From NCBI GenBank assembly GCA_963784995.1, contig CAWATZ010000003.1, positions 1,984,001 through 2,048,000 of the forward strand: a DNA stretch of 64,000 nt, written 5' to 3'. Position numbers and translations under genes: made by a program. The notes under the pieces were generated by a model that did no database searches, was not told the origin of the DNA, and saw only the letters and a program-made list of their open reading frames with translations. Below, piece by piece: positions 27,826-37,288 of this stretch. Source of the stretch: CAWATZ01 sp963784995. Lineage in GTDB: Bacteria; Planctomycetota; Planctomycetia; Gemmatales; Gemmataceae. The number at the start of each line of letters is the position of its first letter. The stretch's first letter is position 1.

Positions 27826-28386
27826 ATGCTTCCCTTCGACACGTTCACCGCCGGCCTGCCTTACGAGGAGTTCGTGAGGCGTTACGGCACCGAGCCCCAG
27901 AAAGCCCGCTGGCGGCAGACCTGGGAACAAATTCAGCTGAGTGACGCCCAGAAGCAGCTGCTGGCGGCCTTCAAACGCCAGATGAACGTCCTCTGCCTGG
28001 CCGGCGTCTGGTGCGGCGACTGTTCTTCCCAGTGCCCCATCCTTGAGCGCTTTGCCGAAGTTTCCCCGGTTATCCAGATTCGCTATCTCGACCGTGATGA
28101 ACATGCGAACGTCCAGCGCGAGCTGCAGATCAACGGCGGCAATCGCGTTCCCGTGGTGGTGTTCTTCAGCGAGGATGGCCAGGAGGCGGCCCGCTATGGG
28201 GAACGCACGCTGAGCAAGTACCGGCAGATGATGCAGCAGTCCGCCGGCGACAGCTGTCCGACAGGGCTGATGCAGTCCGGCGACCCGCTCCTCGTCCAGG
28301 TGACGCAGGATTGGCTGAACGAATTTGAGCGCGTGCAGTGGCTGCTGCGGCTGTCGGCGCGACTGCGGCAGAAACACGGCGATTGA
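27826..28386 (+). CDS. Thioredoxin-family protein
   Basis: 186 residues, ATG at 27826 with GGAGG upstream. The redox motif is WCGDCSSQC, with the CxxC of a thioredoxin fold and a third Cys close by, followed by cis-Pro in NRVPVVVFF. The N-terminal 50 residues form an extra helical region seen in a subgroup of cytoplasmic thioredoxin-like proteins. No signal peptide. Followed after 49 bp by the DUF1080 gene, so the two may be cotranscribed, though a functional link is not evident. Confidence 0.85.
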   Translation: MLPFDTFTAGLPYEEFVRRYGTEPQKARWRQTWEQIQLSDAQKQLLAAFKRQMNVLCLAGVWCGDCSSQCPILERFAEVSPVIQIRYLDRDEHANVQRELQINGGNRVPVVVFFSEDGQEAARYGERTLSKYRQMMQQSAGDSCPTGLMQSGDPLLVQVTQDWLNEFERVQWLLRLSARLRQKHGD

Positions 28387-28435
28387 AGAGCATCGTTATC
28401 TCGTGCGGCATCCATCACCTGAAGAGGATTCCCCC

Positions 28436-29170
28436 ATGAAAGCACTGCGATTCGAGGTCCCCGCGATCTGCTGTCTGGCCCTGATCTTTGGCCTGGCGGC
28501 CGGTCTGGCCGATGAGCCGGCCAAGCAGCCCCGGGCGTTCATCGACGGCACCGGGCCGGGCTGGAAGCAACTGAAGGGCGACGACTTCGAGAACGTCAAC
28601 TGTGATCCGGACACCTGGACGTGGAAGGACGGCGACGTGCATTGCACCGGCAAGCCGGTTGGAGTCTGCCGCACCAAGAAGGTCTACACCAACTTCGAGC
28701 TGGTGGCCGAGTGGCGGCACGAGAAGAGCGCCGGCAACTCGGGCATTTTCGTCTGGGCCCCCGAGGAGGCGTTCAAGGACCTCAAGCCGAACGCGCTCCC
28801 CAATGGGGGGATTGAGGTGCAGATCCTCGACCACGGCTATGCCGAGCAGTACGAGAAGAAGTACGGGAAGAAAGGAACGTTCTTCACCACCAACGGCGAC
28901 GTGTTCCCGGTCAAAACGTCGAAGCTGAAGCCGTTCCCGCCCACGTCGCCCAACGGGTCACGCAGTTTCCCGCGCAAGAACCTGACCAGGGGCTTCGGCG
29001 AATGGAACCACTACTACGTCCGAGCGATCAACGGCGAGATCCGGCTGTGGGTCAACGGCGAAGAAGTGTCCGGAGGCAACAACGCCGAGCCGCGGATGGG
29101 TTACCTGTGCCTGGAGTCGGAAGGCTCGCCCATCGACTTCAAGAACATCCGCATCCGCGAGCTGCCGTGA
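28436..29170 (+). CDS. Exported DUF1080 protein (3-keto-disaccharide hydrolase-like)
   Basis: 244 residues. Signal peptide MKALRFEVPAICCLALIFGL, then a concanavalin-like jelly-roll with WTWKDGDVHCTGKPVG, NFELVAEWRHEK, SGIFVWAP, GIEVQILDHG, and a final IDFKNIRIREL. This is the DUF1080 / 3-keto-disaccharide hydrolase fold, greatly expanded in planctomycetes, where members bind or cleave oxidised sugars in the periplasm. The start at 28436 gives the expected signal. Confidence 0.9.
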   Translation: MKALRFEVPAICCLALIFGLAAGLADEPAKQPRAFIDGTGPGWKQLKGDDFENVNCDPDTWTWKDGDVHCTGKPVGVCRTKKVYTNFELVAEWRHEKSAGNSGIFVWAPEEAFKDLKPNALPNGGIEVQILDHGYAEQYEKKYGKKGTFFTTNGDVFPVKTSKLKPFPPTSPNGSRSFPRKNLTRGFGEWNHYYVRAINGEIRLWVNGEEVSGGNNAEPRMGYLCLESEGSPIDFKNIRIRELP

Positions 29171-29217
29171 TCCTGGGAGAGGCGTCGGGTGGGCCTCGCC
29201 GCGAGGCCCACCACGCC

Positions 29218-29508
29218 CTACGGACTGGCCAGGAACTCGTCAAAGGTGACCTGCATGCCCGCTCCCTCCCTGCTGGGATCGACGCACAATCCCTGAATGC
29301 CGAGCAGCCGCAAGTCCGTTATCAGGTCCCGGAGGCTCGCCCGGGAAACCAGCCGGTTTTCCCATTCCGTTTCCCCGCGACTGACCATGAAGGAGGCGGC
29401 CCGCTCCGCCGAGGTGAAGGCGACCACGAAACTCGGGTCACTCGCCTCGACAGGTTTCGAGAGGAAGCCACGCCGCTGCGTTACGATCCAGAAAGGAAAG
29501 CGAAGCAT
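29218..29508 (-). CDS. Small conserved-looking hypothetical protein
   Basis: 96 residues from the Met at 29508, which has GAGGTGAT upstream; 29520 is an alternative. The sequence (FWIVTQRRGFLSKP, FVVAFTSAERAASFM, LRDLITDLRLLGIQGLCVDP) has alternating strands and helices with no membrane segment, resembling SseB-like or DUF-type small cytoplasmic proteins. Convergent with the DUF1080 gene. Function unknown. Confidence 0.55.
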   Translation of the reverse strand: MLRFPFWIVTQRRGFLSKPVEASDPSFVVAFTSAERAASFMVSRGETEWENRLVSRASLRDLITDLRLLGIQGLCVDPSREGAGMQVTFDEFLASP

Positions 29509-29688
29509 GGAATCTATCACCTCGTTGTGCCATCATTCCACGTGCGATTGATGAACTTACCGAGGCCAACCTTAAGGGAACGTGAAGACAGGAAAGGTCG
29601 CTTCTCTCTCCTGCTGACCTTGTGAACCGCGCCTCGGCCGGGGTATAGGAATGGAAGAGCAAGATTCCGCATCCCTGGCGAGGCCGTC

Positions 29689-30414
29689 ATGAGTGAGGAC
29701 CTGTCCCGCGAAGAAGTGGTGTCCACGGTCGATGAAATCGTGGAGGAGTTACTGGACGCCGCCGGCGTCACCCGGCCGCCGACCGATTCCATTGTCCTGG
29801 CGCAGCGGCACCTGGGGCTGATGGTCTGTCTGGATCGGCGCGAACGCAAGCCCGGCCGATCGCGCCGGACACGGGAAAGCGAGCAGATCTTCCTGAGTCC
29901 CGACCAGAGCCCCGAACAGCAGCAGTGGACCGTCGCCCACGCCATCGGTCAGCACCTCAAGCCCGATCTCCTGGAGCGCCTGGGCATTCCGACCGACGAG
30001 CGCCCGGCCCTGCTGGGCGAGTCGCTGCCCAACCTGCTGGCGCAGCGGCTGCTGGTGCCGACACTCTGGCTGCAAGACGAGGTCCGCAATTGCGACGGCG
30101 ACCTGCTGGAGCTGAAGAAGCGCTTCCCCACCGCCAGCCACGAGGTCATCGCCTGGCGCCTGCTGGACCTGGCCGACCCGTGCATCATCACCATCATCGA
30201 CAACGACCACGTCCACCGCCGCCGCAGCAACGCCTGGCGCATGCGCAAGGAGCTGTCCGGGCCGGAGAAGCTGTGTCAGCGCTACGTCAACCAGTACAGC
30301 CGACCGACCCTGGTGCGCGAGGAGGGCTGGACCGTGCAGGGCTGGCCGATTCACCAGGCCGACTGGAAACGCGAGATCCTGCGCAGCGTCGTGGACGAGG
30401 AAGCCGTTTCTTGA
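29689..30414 (+). CDS. ImmA/IrrE-type protein with a degenerate metalloprotease motif
   Basis: 241 residues. The arrangement matches the ImmA/IrrE family: an N-terminal helix pair, a region of the form EQIFLSPDQSPEQQQW, then TVAHAIGQHL where the family has VAHELGH, followed by LLAQRLLVPTLWL, where EAnxFAxxLLmP normally stands. The zinc-binding HExxH reads H-A-I-G-Q, so the catalytic Glu and the second His are missing, and the downstream Glu ligand is not clear either. A peptidase activity is therefore unlikely; a binding or regulatory role is possible. No helix-turn-helix repressor or phage gene is adjacent. Confidence 0.7.
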   Translation: MSEDLSREEVVSTVDEIVEELLDAAGVTRPPTDSIVLAQRHLGLMVCLDRRERKPGRSRRTRESEQIFLSPDQSPEQQQWTVAHAIGQHLKPDLLERLGIPTDERPALLGESLPNLLAQRLLVPTLWLQDEVRNCDGDLLELKKRFPTASHEVIAWRLLDLADPCIITIIDNDHVHRRRSNAWRMRKELSGPEKLCQRYVNQYSRPTLVREEGWTVQGWPIHQADWKREILRSVVDEEAVS

Positions 30415-30450
30415 CGAGACAACCTCCCGTTTGTTAGGGTTGAGGACTGT

Positions 30451-30496
30451 AGGACGGCTCTCCTGAGCTGTCTGGACGGCTCAGGAGAGCCGTCCT
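30451..30496. repeat. Perfect 18-bp inverted repeat
   Basis: Arms 30451-30468 and 30479-30496 are exact reverse complements with a 10-bp loop. It lies just upstream of the ribosome-binding site of the ArgG-like gene. Confidence 0.85.
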
Positions 30497-30517
30497 CCAA
30501 GGGAGGGGACCCTCGCC

Positions 30518-31744
30518 GTGGCTCGCATCATCCTGGCCTTCAATGGCGATCTGGAATCGCGTCTGGCGCTGCACTGGCTGGTCCACGAGCGCGGCCATGA
30601 AGTCATCACGCTGTCGATCAACCTCGGCCAGGGCGTTTACCTGGAACCGTTGGGCGAGCTGGCCCTGGAACTGGGCGCCAGCGGGGCCCACATCCTGGAT
30701 CGGCAGAACGAGTTCCTGCGCGATTTCGCCCTCCCCGTCCTGCAAGCGGGCGCGGTGTACCAGGCCAGCTGCTTCCTCGGCTCGGCCCTGTCGCGCTACG
30801 TCGTGGCCCGGGAGCTGGTCCACGCGGCCAACGCCCAGGGCAGCCGGACCGTGGCCCACAGCTCGGCCACGCTGGGCAACGACCAGTTCCGGCTGGAGTC
30901 GGCCCTGGCGGCCCAGGACCCCGGGTTGCAGGTGATCGCCCCCGTCCGCGAGTGGAACCTGCGAACGCTGGAGGACAAACTCGCCTACGCCCGGCGGCGG
31001 CGGTTGCCGATCGAGGAGCCGGCCGACCGGCGCGTGACCATCGACCGCAATCTCTGGGGCAACAGCATCTACCTCCCCCACCTGACCGACCCCTGGGCCG
31101 AGCCGCTGCCGGAGATCTGGACGCTGACCCGCTCTCCCGAGCAAACCCCCGCCGAGCCCGCCCTGCTCACCATCGGCATCGAGGAAGGCATCCCATGCAG
31201 TCTCAACGGGCAGAAGCTGGAACTGCTGCCCCTGGTCCGCGAGCTGAACCGGCTCGGCGGGGAACACGGCATCGGCCGCAGTGACGTGCTGGAAGATCGG
31301 CTGTTCGGCATCAAAAGCCGGGAGTTCTACGAGGCGCCGGCCCCAACGCTGTTACGGCTGGCCCATCGCGACCTGGAAAGTCTGGTCCAGAGCCGGGAAC
31401 TGGTCCAGATGAAGGAGGCCCTGAGCCGGCGCTATGCCGAGCTGGTCTACTCCGGGCAGTGGTTTCACGATCTGCGGCGGGCCTTGCAGGGGTTCGTGGC
31501 ACAGACCCAGCACTACGTCACGGGAGAGGTCCGGCTGAAGCTGTACAAGGGCAGCTGTCTGGTGGTGGGCCGGCGCAGCCCGCACAGCCTGTACGATGGG
31601 CGATTGCTCAGTCCCTCGGCCGGGGACGTCCTTGACCAGCGCTGGGCCCAGGCGTTCAGCGCCCTGTGGTCGCTCCCGGGTCGGGTGGCCGCCCGCCAGC
31701 AGCCGCCCGAGCCCGACTCCAGCGGCGGCTGGGCGGCACCGTGA
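30518..31744 (+). CDS. Argininosuccinate synthase-like protein with degenerate ATP motif
   Basis: 408 residues from a GTG start with GGGAGGGG upstream. Clear ArgG homology along the whole length: FLRDFALPVLQAGAVY, GNDQFRLE, VIAPVREW, DPWAEPLPEIW, AELVYSGQWF, GEVRLKLYKGSCLVVGR. ArgG joins citrulline and aspartate with ATP. But the PP-loop, normally AYSGGLDTS, reads AFNGDLESR, and the citrulline-contact region LGTSxAR reads LGSALSR. These changes hit ATP-binding residues, so this is probably a paralogue with altered or lost catalysis and not the biosynthetic enzyme. No other arg gene is nearby. Confidence 0.8.
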   Translation: MARIILAFNGDLESRLALHWLVHERGHEVITLSINLGQGVYLEPLGELALELGASGAHILDRQNEFLRDFALPVLQAGAVYQASCFLGSALSRYVVARELVHAANAQGSRTVAHSSATLGNDQFRLESALAAQDPGLQVIAPVREWNLRTLEDKLAYARRRRLPIEEPADRRVTIDRNLWGNSIYLPHLTDPWAEPLPEIWTLTRSPEQTPAEPALLTIGIEEGIPCSLNGQKLELLPLVRELNRLGGEHGIGRSDVLEDRLFGIKSREFYEAPAPTLLRLAHRDLESLVQSRELVQMKEALSRRYAELVYSGQWFHDLRRALQGFVAQTQHYVTGEVRLKLYKGSCLVVGRRSPHSLYDGRLLSPSAGDVLDQRWAQAFSALWSLPGRVAARQQPPEPDSSGGWAAP

Positions 31745-31845
31745 AGATGACAAGGTGATGCGAGCCGGGGGCGTCAGCCCCCGGATTCTTCCGATTCGTC
31801 GGAGAATCCGGGGGCTGACGCCCCCGGCTCACCTTGTCATCTTCA
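31742..31845. repeat. Nested palindrome holding the 69-bp element (copy 1)
   Basis: The inner 69-bp element 31762-31830 has 28-bp arms (31762-31789, 31803-31830) and is identical base for base to 60111-60179. It is enclosed by exact 16-bp outer arms 31742-31757 and 31830-31845 reading TGAAGATGACAAGGTG and its complement. Confidence 0.93.
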
Positions 31846-31985
31846 GTTAGCCCCCGCCGGCACGTCCGTCTCCTTCCTGTCCCCTGCACGTGGTCGCTCC
31901 CCCGCGCTCGACCTTGACTTGTCCCCGGAGCGACCACGTGCAAGGATGCAGAAAGCCCTCGCCTGGTTCCCCTGGGAGACCCTGC

Positions 31986-34900
31986 ATGCTTCGATCCCGC
32001 CGGCCGCTGTCTCCGCTGTTTGCCTTCGTGCTGGCAGCGGCCCTGATGGCTTCTCCCTTGCCCGCCGCCGACTGGCCCGTGCCGCGCGGCCCGTCCCACG
32101 AGCCCCAGCCAGTCCGCTACGATCCCAAACAGTGGCAGCGCGTCCCCCGCGAATTCATCGAGGACGCCGCCGCCTGCATCCTCTATTCCGGCTCCACCTA
32201 CCTGATCGAGCCGGACGGAACCAGCGAGGTCATCACCCACGAGATCACCCGGCTCAACGGCCGCAAGGCCATCGAGAAGCTCGGTGAGTACCGCGGCATC
32301 AGCTACGATCCGTCGTATCAGAAACTCACCCTCAACGAGGCCCGCATTCACAAAGCTGATGGGCGGGTCGCCAGCATCGATCCCCGGCACCTGCAACTGC
32401 GCGACGTCAGCACCGATTACCAGGTCTACGACCACAACAAACAGCTGATCATCAGCTTTCCCGGCCTGGAGGTCGGCGACACCATCGAGGTCAAGTGGAC
32501 GCTGCGCGGCAAGAACTCCGAACACACAGGGCAGTTCTTCACGCGCTACAGCTTCGGCGATCTGACCTACCCCGACGCCGTCGATGAGCTGCGCGTCCGC
32601 CTGCCGAAAGACAGACCCTTCAAGTATCAAGCCGTCAACGAACGGATCGAGCCGACAAAGAGCGTGGACGGCGACAACGTCCTCTACGTCTGGCGGGCGA
32701 CCAACCGCAATCGGCCGCCGCAGGACGACAACCTCCCGCCCCGGGAGGAACTGCGGCCGGCCGTCTGCTGCTCGACGTTTGCCTCCTGGCGGGAAGTGGC
32801 TCAGTGGAAGCAGCGGCTCCGGGCCGAGTGCTGGAAATGCACCGAGGACGTCCGCAAGATCGTCCAGGAGGTCACACGCGGCCTGAGCGACCCGACCGCC
32901 AAGGCCCGGGCCCTCACTTACTGGCTGCGGCGCAACATTCGCTACGTGTCCGTCGGCGAGAAGCACGACTATACGCCGCACCTGCCCTCGCTGGTGCTGA
33001 GCAATCGCTTCGGCGATTGCAAGGACACCAGCCAGCTGCTGGCCGTGATGCTGCGCGAGGCTGGCCTCAAGGTCGAACTGGCCACGCTGGGCCTGGGAGA
33101 GGATGGCCAGATCCTCGAAGAGGTGCCGTCTCCCTGGGGGACGCACGCCATCCTGCTGGTGACCATCGCCGGCAAGGAACACTGGATCGACACCACCGCC
33201 AGCCTGGCCGGCTGGGACTTCCTGCCGCACGATGACCACGACCGCTCTTGCTACCTTGTCGATGACCAGGGACACGTACGGCTCAAGCGAACACCGCCGC
33301 TGACCCCCGAAGGCAACCGCTTTGAACAGACGACGACCATCCGGATCGGCGCCGACGGTTCGTCCCGGAACGAGCGGAGCGTGGTCGCTTTTGGCAGTGC
33401 CGCGATGGGTCAGCGCGACCTGTTCCTGGAGGTGCCGGTGGGAGAGCGCCGCCGGCAGATGACCAGCGAATTGCAGGACGCCAACAACACGACCCGGCTG
33501 CTCCGCCTGAACGTCGATGAGGCCCGGCTGCGCGATTTCGATCAGCCGACCCGGGCGGAGATGGTGTTTGAGGTCCCCAGGCAGTTCTCCGGCACTCCCG
33601 ACAAGGAAGGGAACTTCAGTGACAGCCGGGTCTGGGGCCGGCTGCTGTCGCACAACATCGATTACGACCGGGAGGTGTCCGTCCAGCTGTACGCGCCCTT
33701 CGAGTCCCGGCATCGCTTCGTGGTCCACGTCCATCCCGTCTTTGCCCTGGAGACGATCCCGCGTGACAAAAAAGTCCGCTCGGCGTGGGGCAGCCACACC
33801 CGGGCGGTCAAGCTCAAGGGGAACTTGCTGGAGGTCACGGTGCATACCCGCCTGGAAAAGACGCGGGTCGAGCCGGCCGACTTCGATCGGTTCCGGCAGT
33901 TCCAGGACGAGATCAGCAAGAGCTATCGGGTCTGGCTGACGCTCAAGCCAGCCACGGACCTGGCAGCGGCGCCACTGCTGGAGACGCTGTGCCGGCTGGC
34001 CCCGGACGACACCGCCTGTGCCATCGCCCTGGCAAAGCTGTACCAGAAGAACTTCAAAATGGCCGAGGCCTGCCGGGTGCTGCGGCAAGCGCGGCATTAC
34101 CACCCCAACGACGTGGCCCTGCTGGAGCTGTCGGTCAAGTCAGCGACCAAACTGCCGGATGAAGAACAGCTCCAGCGCGAACTGGTCCGCTGCTTCCCGG
34201 ATGAGCCGCGGTATCAGCTGGACCTGGCCGACATCCTGATCCGAAGCAGGAAGCAACCGGAAGCCCGCAAGCTGCTCCGCCCCTTGCTCGAGAAGGGGCC
34301 GGCGGAACAGCGTGCCAAAGCCCTGTTTTACCTGGCCCGCAGTCAGTACCGCACCGGCAAGGATGAGCTGGAGGACGCCCTGAGCAGCCTGGAGGCCGCC
34401 AGGAACGTCGATCCGGACACGGTCGATACGGTCTTCGGCCATCAGCTGGAGGGACAGATCCTGATGGAGATTGGCCGGCCGGCCGATGCCGTCCGGGCGT
34501 TTGAGCATGCCCTGACTATCAACCCCGAGGCTGAGTTCGCGCTGGATTCGCTGGTCCGGCTGATGATGGCCGACAACAAGCCCGACCGGGCTTTGCACTA
34601 CCTGCGCCGCTACGTGTTGGTCGTCAGCAACGACGTCGATGACGTCAGCGGCCTGCTCCTGGCCGCCGAGAGCTACCTGAAGCTGAAGCGCTACGACGAC
34701 GCCCTGGAACTGGCGCTCAAAGCCCGCGATCAAAAGTTCCACGAGAAAGCCTATCGGATCATCGGTCTGGTCTGGCTGCACCGGGGCGACCTGACCCAGG
34801 CGTTCGAGTATCTCGAAAAAGCCAACCTGGACAGTGCCGTCCTGGAGGGCCGGCTCCAGGCCCTCCTTGGCCTGGGCCGGCTTGACGAGGCGGCAGATCG

Positions 34901-35525
34901 ACTCGACCTTCTCCCGCGGATCGAGGATGCGACGCCGGGACTGCACGAGACGGTCGAGCGGACCCGGAGACTGATCGAGCGGCGCAAACAGCTGCTGACC
35001 GAGCTGCCGGCCCCGGACGTTCAGGTCGGGCTCTGGAAGAAGGCGCTCGGTTATGCGGTCTGTGCCGAGGAACTGTACCGGGAGGGCAAGCCGGCCCGCC
35101 AGGTCGAGGCGCTGCTGACCCTGGCACGCAGCAAGGACGGCGAACCCGGGATCGCGCTGGGCTTGCGGGCGCGCCAGTGGCTCGATCAGGGCAAGCTGAG
35201 CCGGGCCCTGGCCGAGGCCGACCGGGCCATCCAGGCCAGTCCGAAGCAGGCCAACGGCTATTACGTCCGTGGCCGGGTCCTGCTGGAGCGGGGCCAGAAG
35301 GAAGCGCTGGACGTTCTGCGCAAAGCGGTGGAACTGAGCGGATCAAGCGACGCGGACGTGTTGCAGGGGCTGGCGGAAGCACTGGCCCAGGCAGGGAAGT
35401 ATGCGGAAGCGGTTGTTGTGCAGCGTCAGGCAGTCAAACTCCGGCCCGGCGATAAGGAATTGCAGGACCGACTGGACACTTTGGAAAAGAGAAAACAACC
35501 GGAAAGACCGTCATCGACACCGTGA
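31986..35525 (+). CDS. Large exported DUF3857 / transglutaminase-like / TPR protein
   Basis: 1179 residues from the ATG at 31986; the signal peptide (PLSPLFAFVLAAALMASPLP) supports this start. A DUF3857-type domain comes first (about residues 50-260), then a transglutaminase-like core with NRFGDCKDTSQLLAVMLREA (Cys), WGTHAILLV (His) and HWIDTTA (Asp), the papain-like triad, at about 335-420. The second half is TPR-rich (QRELVRCFPDEPRYQLDLAD, IGRPADAVRAFEHALTINPE, ALAEADRAIQASPKQANGYY). The layout is known from exported proteins of unknown function that may process peptides or act as scaffolds. It is a single-gene transcription unit. Confidence 0.88.
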   Translation: MLRSRRPLSPLFAFVLAAALMASPLPAADWPVPRGPSHEPQPVRYDPKQWQRVPREFIEDAAACILYSGSTYLIEPDGTSEVITHEITRLNGRKAIEKLGEYRGISYDPSYQKLTLNEARIHKADGRVASIDPRHLQLRDVSTDYQVYDHNKQLIISFPGLEVGDTIEVKWTLRGKNSEHTGQFFTRYSFGDLTYPDAVDELRVRLPKDRPFKYQAVNERIEPTKSVDGDNVLYVWRATNRNRPPQDDNLPPREELRPAVCCSTFASWREVAQWKQRLRAECWKCTEDVRKIVQEVTRGLSDPTAKARALTYWLRRNIRYVSVGEKHDYTPHLPSLVLSNRFGDCKDTSQLLAVMLREAGLKVELATLGLGEDGQILEEVPSPWGTHAILLVTIAGKEHWIDTTASLAGWDFLPHDDHDRSCYLVDDQGHVRLKRTPPLTPEGNRFEQTTTIRIGADGSSRNERSVVAFGSAAMGQRDLFLEVPVGERRRQMTSELQDANNTTRLLRLNVDEARLRDFDQPTRAEMVFEVPRQFSGTPDKEGNFSDSRVWGRLLSHNIDYDREVSVQLYAPFESRHRFVVHVHPVFALETIPRDKKVRSAWGSHTRAVKLKGNLLEVTVHTRLEKTRVEPADFDRFRQFQDEISKSYRVWLTLKPATDLAAAPLLETLCRLAPDDTACAIALAKLYQKNFKMAEACRVLRQARHYHPNDVALLELSVKSATKLPDEEQLQRELVRCFPDEPRYQLDLADILIRSRKQPEARKLLRPLLEKGPAEQRAKALFYLARSQYRTGKDELEDALSSLEAARNVDPDTVDTVFGHQLEGQILMEIGRPADAVRAFEHALTINPEAEFALDSLVRLMMADNKPDRALHYLRRYVLVVSNDVDDVSGLLLAAESYLKLKRYDDALELALKARDQKFHEKAYRIIGLVWLHRGDLTQAFEYLEKANLDSAVLEGRLQALLGLGRLDEAADRLDLLPRIEDATPGLHETVERTRRLIERRKQLLTELPAPDVQVGLWKKALGYAVCAEELYREGKPARQVEALLTLARSKDGEPGIALGLRARQWLDQGKLSRALAEADRAIQASPKQANGYYVRGRVLLERGQKEALDVLRKAVELSGSSDADVLQGLAEALAQAGKYAEAVVVQRQAVKLRPGDKELQDRLDTLEKRKQPERPSSTP

Positions 35526-35551
35526 CGGTTTTCTCCCCGCCGGCTCCTGCG

Positions 35552-35632
35552 GAGCCGCGCACGCAGCGCAGCGGAGTAAGCGGTCCTGCGGGCTCCCGGG
35601 CCGCTTACTCCGCTGCGCTGCGTGCGCGGCTC
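35552..35632. repeat. Perfect 32-bp inverted repeat
   Basis: Arms 35552-35583 and 35601-35632 are exact reverse complements with a 17-bp loop. It lies 27 bp after the stop codon of the transglutaminase/TPR gene. Confidence 0.9.
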
Positions 35633-35658
35633 AGTCGCCTTGGCACACAACAAAAAAC

Positions 35659-35692
35659 GGGAACAGACCCAGCCAGGGCCAGGTCTGTTCCC
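35659..35692. terminator. Hairpin between the TPR gene and csrA (convergent)
   Basis: Arms GGGAACAGACC (35659-35669) and GGTCTGTTCCC (35682-35692) form an 11-bp stem. An A-rich run (AAAAAAC) lies just left, which gives a U tract for transcripts from the right, so it may end csrA transcription. About 155 bp to csrA otherwise holds nothing clear. Confidence 0.5.
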
Positions 35693-35849
35693 TTCAATGA
35701 TGCCGTCTATGGACCCTCCGACCGAACAAGCTATTGGAGTGTGATCCGCTTCTTGTTCCCGCTTCGTTCTCCTGGCCAAACCCGCCCGCACCAATCGATC
35801 CGAGAGTCTTTGCCCAGGTAGTCAGATCAACGGTGGTCGCTGGCCGCTC

Positions 35850-36053
35850 TCAGTGAGGAGCAGTGCCCGAACCGGTGGACACATTGGTCTCGGTTGTGGT
35901 CTTCAACGGAAGCAGTTCCTGACGATAGATCGGGACGTCCCGCGGGGCTTCGATCCCCAGCCGGATTTTCCCCCGGTCAATGTCAACAACGGTGATGCAG
36001 ATGTTGTCACCGATGTAGATTTTCTCGCCAAGTTTTCGACTCAGAACCAGCAT
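35850..36053 (-). CDS. csrA: Carbon storage regulator CsrA
   Basis: 67 residues. MLVLSRKLGEKIYIGDNI is the canonical CsrA start, followed by VDIDRGKIRLGIEAPRDVPIYR, including the RNA-contacting region and the conserved Arg in VPIYR. CsrA is a small dimeric RNA-binding regulator acting on mRNA leader GGA motifs. The tail (TNVSTGSGTAPH) is variable as usual. A strong AGGAGG site lies seven bases before the ATG. A promoter-like pair lies upstream. Confidence 0.96.
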   Translation of the reverse strand: MLVLSRKLGEKIYIGDNICITVVDIDRGKIRLGIEAPRDVPIYRQELLPLKTTTETNVSTGSGTAPH

Positions 36054-36098
36054 GTCGCTACCCTCCTACGAGCGAAGCAGTGGTTGGCGTGCAATACC

Positions 36099-36130
36099 AT
36101 TGTACGCTACAAAACCCGGGGTGATGTCAA
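36099..36130 (-). promoter_or_regulatory. csrA: Possible csrA promoter
   Basis: On the minus strand TTGACA (36125-36130) precedes TACAAT (36099-36104) with a 20-base spacer, wider than the usual 16-18, about 45 bp before the csrA start. The rest of the 232-bp gap to hutG shows no gene. Confidence 0.35.
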
Positions 36131-36285
36131 GTGCGTGACATTTTTGTGCAGATGAGCTGGGTCCGGGTTGGCGCAGGCCGCACGTTGCCTCTCCTCGCCA
36201 CGTCCGGCGATGCCGGACACTCCTGAAACGTGGGGCCTGCCGTTGCGAGCCCCTGTGATCCATACGCCAGCCTCTCTGCTGAAGT

Positions 36286-37288
36286 TCAGCCTTTCCGAAC
36301 ACTCAGCCCGTGCAGGAAATGCCAGATCGCCAGGGCCGCCCAGCGGGCGCTCCGGCCATCGACGTCCAGCCGGGGGTTGACCTCCACCACGTCGAGGCTG
36401 GCCACTCTCGAATTCTGCCCCGCCTGGTCAAGGGTGCGCAGCAGCTCCAGCCCGCACAGACCAGCGGAGTTGGGAGGCGCTGACGCCGGGCATCTCACTG
36501 ACACCGACCACGTCGCTGTCCAGGCTCACGTGAATTGGACAGCCGAACGTGCCAAGACGTTCGCATTCCTCGGAGAAAACCGACACCAGCTGGCCCCAAA
36601 CCTCGTCGCACCAGCGGACCACGCCGCCCCGTTTCTGGACGTACTCGAAATGGTCCCGGCTGACCGCATGGGGCTGGGCCCCCAGGCAGACGTAATGCGC
36701 TCCGGGAAGGGGATGCTCCGGATGTTCCAGGGCCTGCCGAAAGGGCGACCCGCTATGCCCCAGGCCGTCCAGGCACGGTCGAACGTCCAGGTGGGCGTCC
36801 AGGTTGATCAAGGCTGGCGCCAGCCCGGCCCGGACGTGGCCGAGGTAAGTGCCGTAGGCCGTCTCGTGCCCCCCTCCCAGCACAATCGGCACAGCCCTGC
36901 AACTGAGTACGTGCGCTACCACCTCACCCAGGGCCCACTGATTTTGCTCAAGGTTCGCACTGATACGCAGATTGCCCAGGTCCACCAGATGGAAGTCAGC
37001 CAGACCGGCATTCTCCGCGGGGTGAACCGGAGTCAAGCGATAGAGCCAGTGCCGGATCTCGCCAGGAGCGAGCGAGGCGCCGGGCCGGCCGCCGTTGCGG
37101 CGGATGCCCTCGTCCTCCGGAAAGCCGATCAGCACCGGCTGGCCGGGCAGCAGCGGCAGCGGATCACCGGACCAGAATGTCGTGATCTGGCCCAGGCGCG
37201 GGTCGTCGGCCCGGACAGGCAAGGACGGAGGGGAGACTTCTTCAACGAGAGAGGACCACCCGGCCGCGTTTGATGACGAGGCTGACAT
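36286..37288 (-). CDS. hutG: Formimidoylglutamase / ureohydrolase family (HutG-like), frameshifted
   Basis: ATG at 37288 with GGAG seven bases upstream. The dimanganese motifs of the ureohydrolases are present: GGGHETAYG (His), LINLDAHLDVRP (DAHxD) and HVSLDSDVVG (the D-x-D of the SxDxDxxDP motif, shortened here). The frame breaks at about 36485, after VSEMPGVSA, and continues as NSAGLCGLELLRTL to the stop at 36286. It overlaps the end of hutI by 47 bp, and this pairing supports a role as the last step of histidine breakdown. Agmatinase is the main alternative. Confidence 0.82.
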
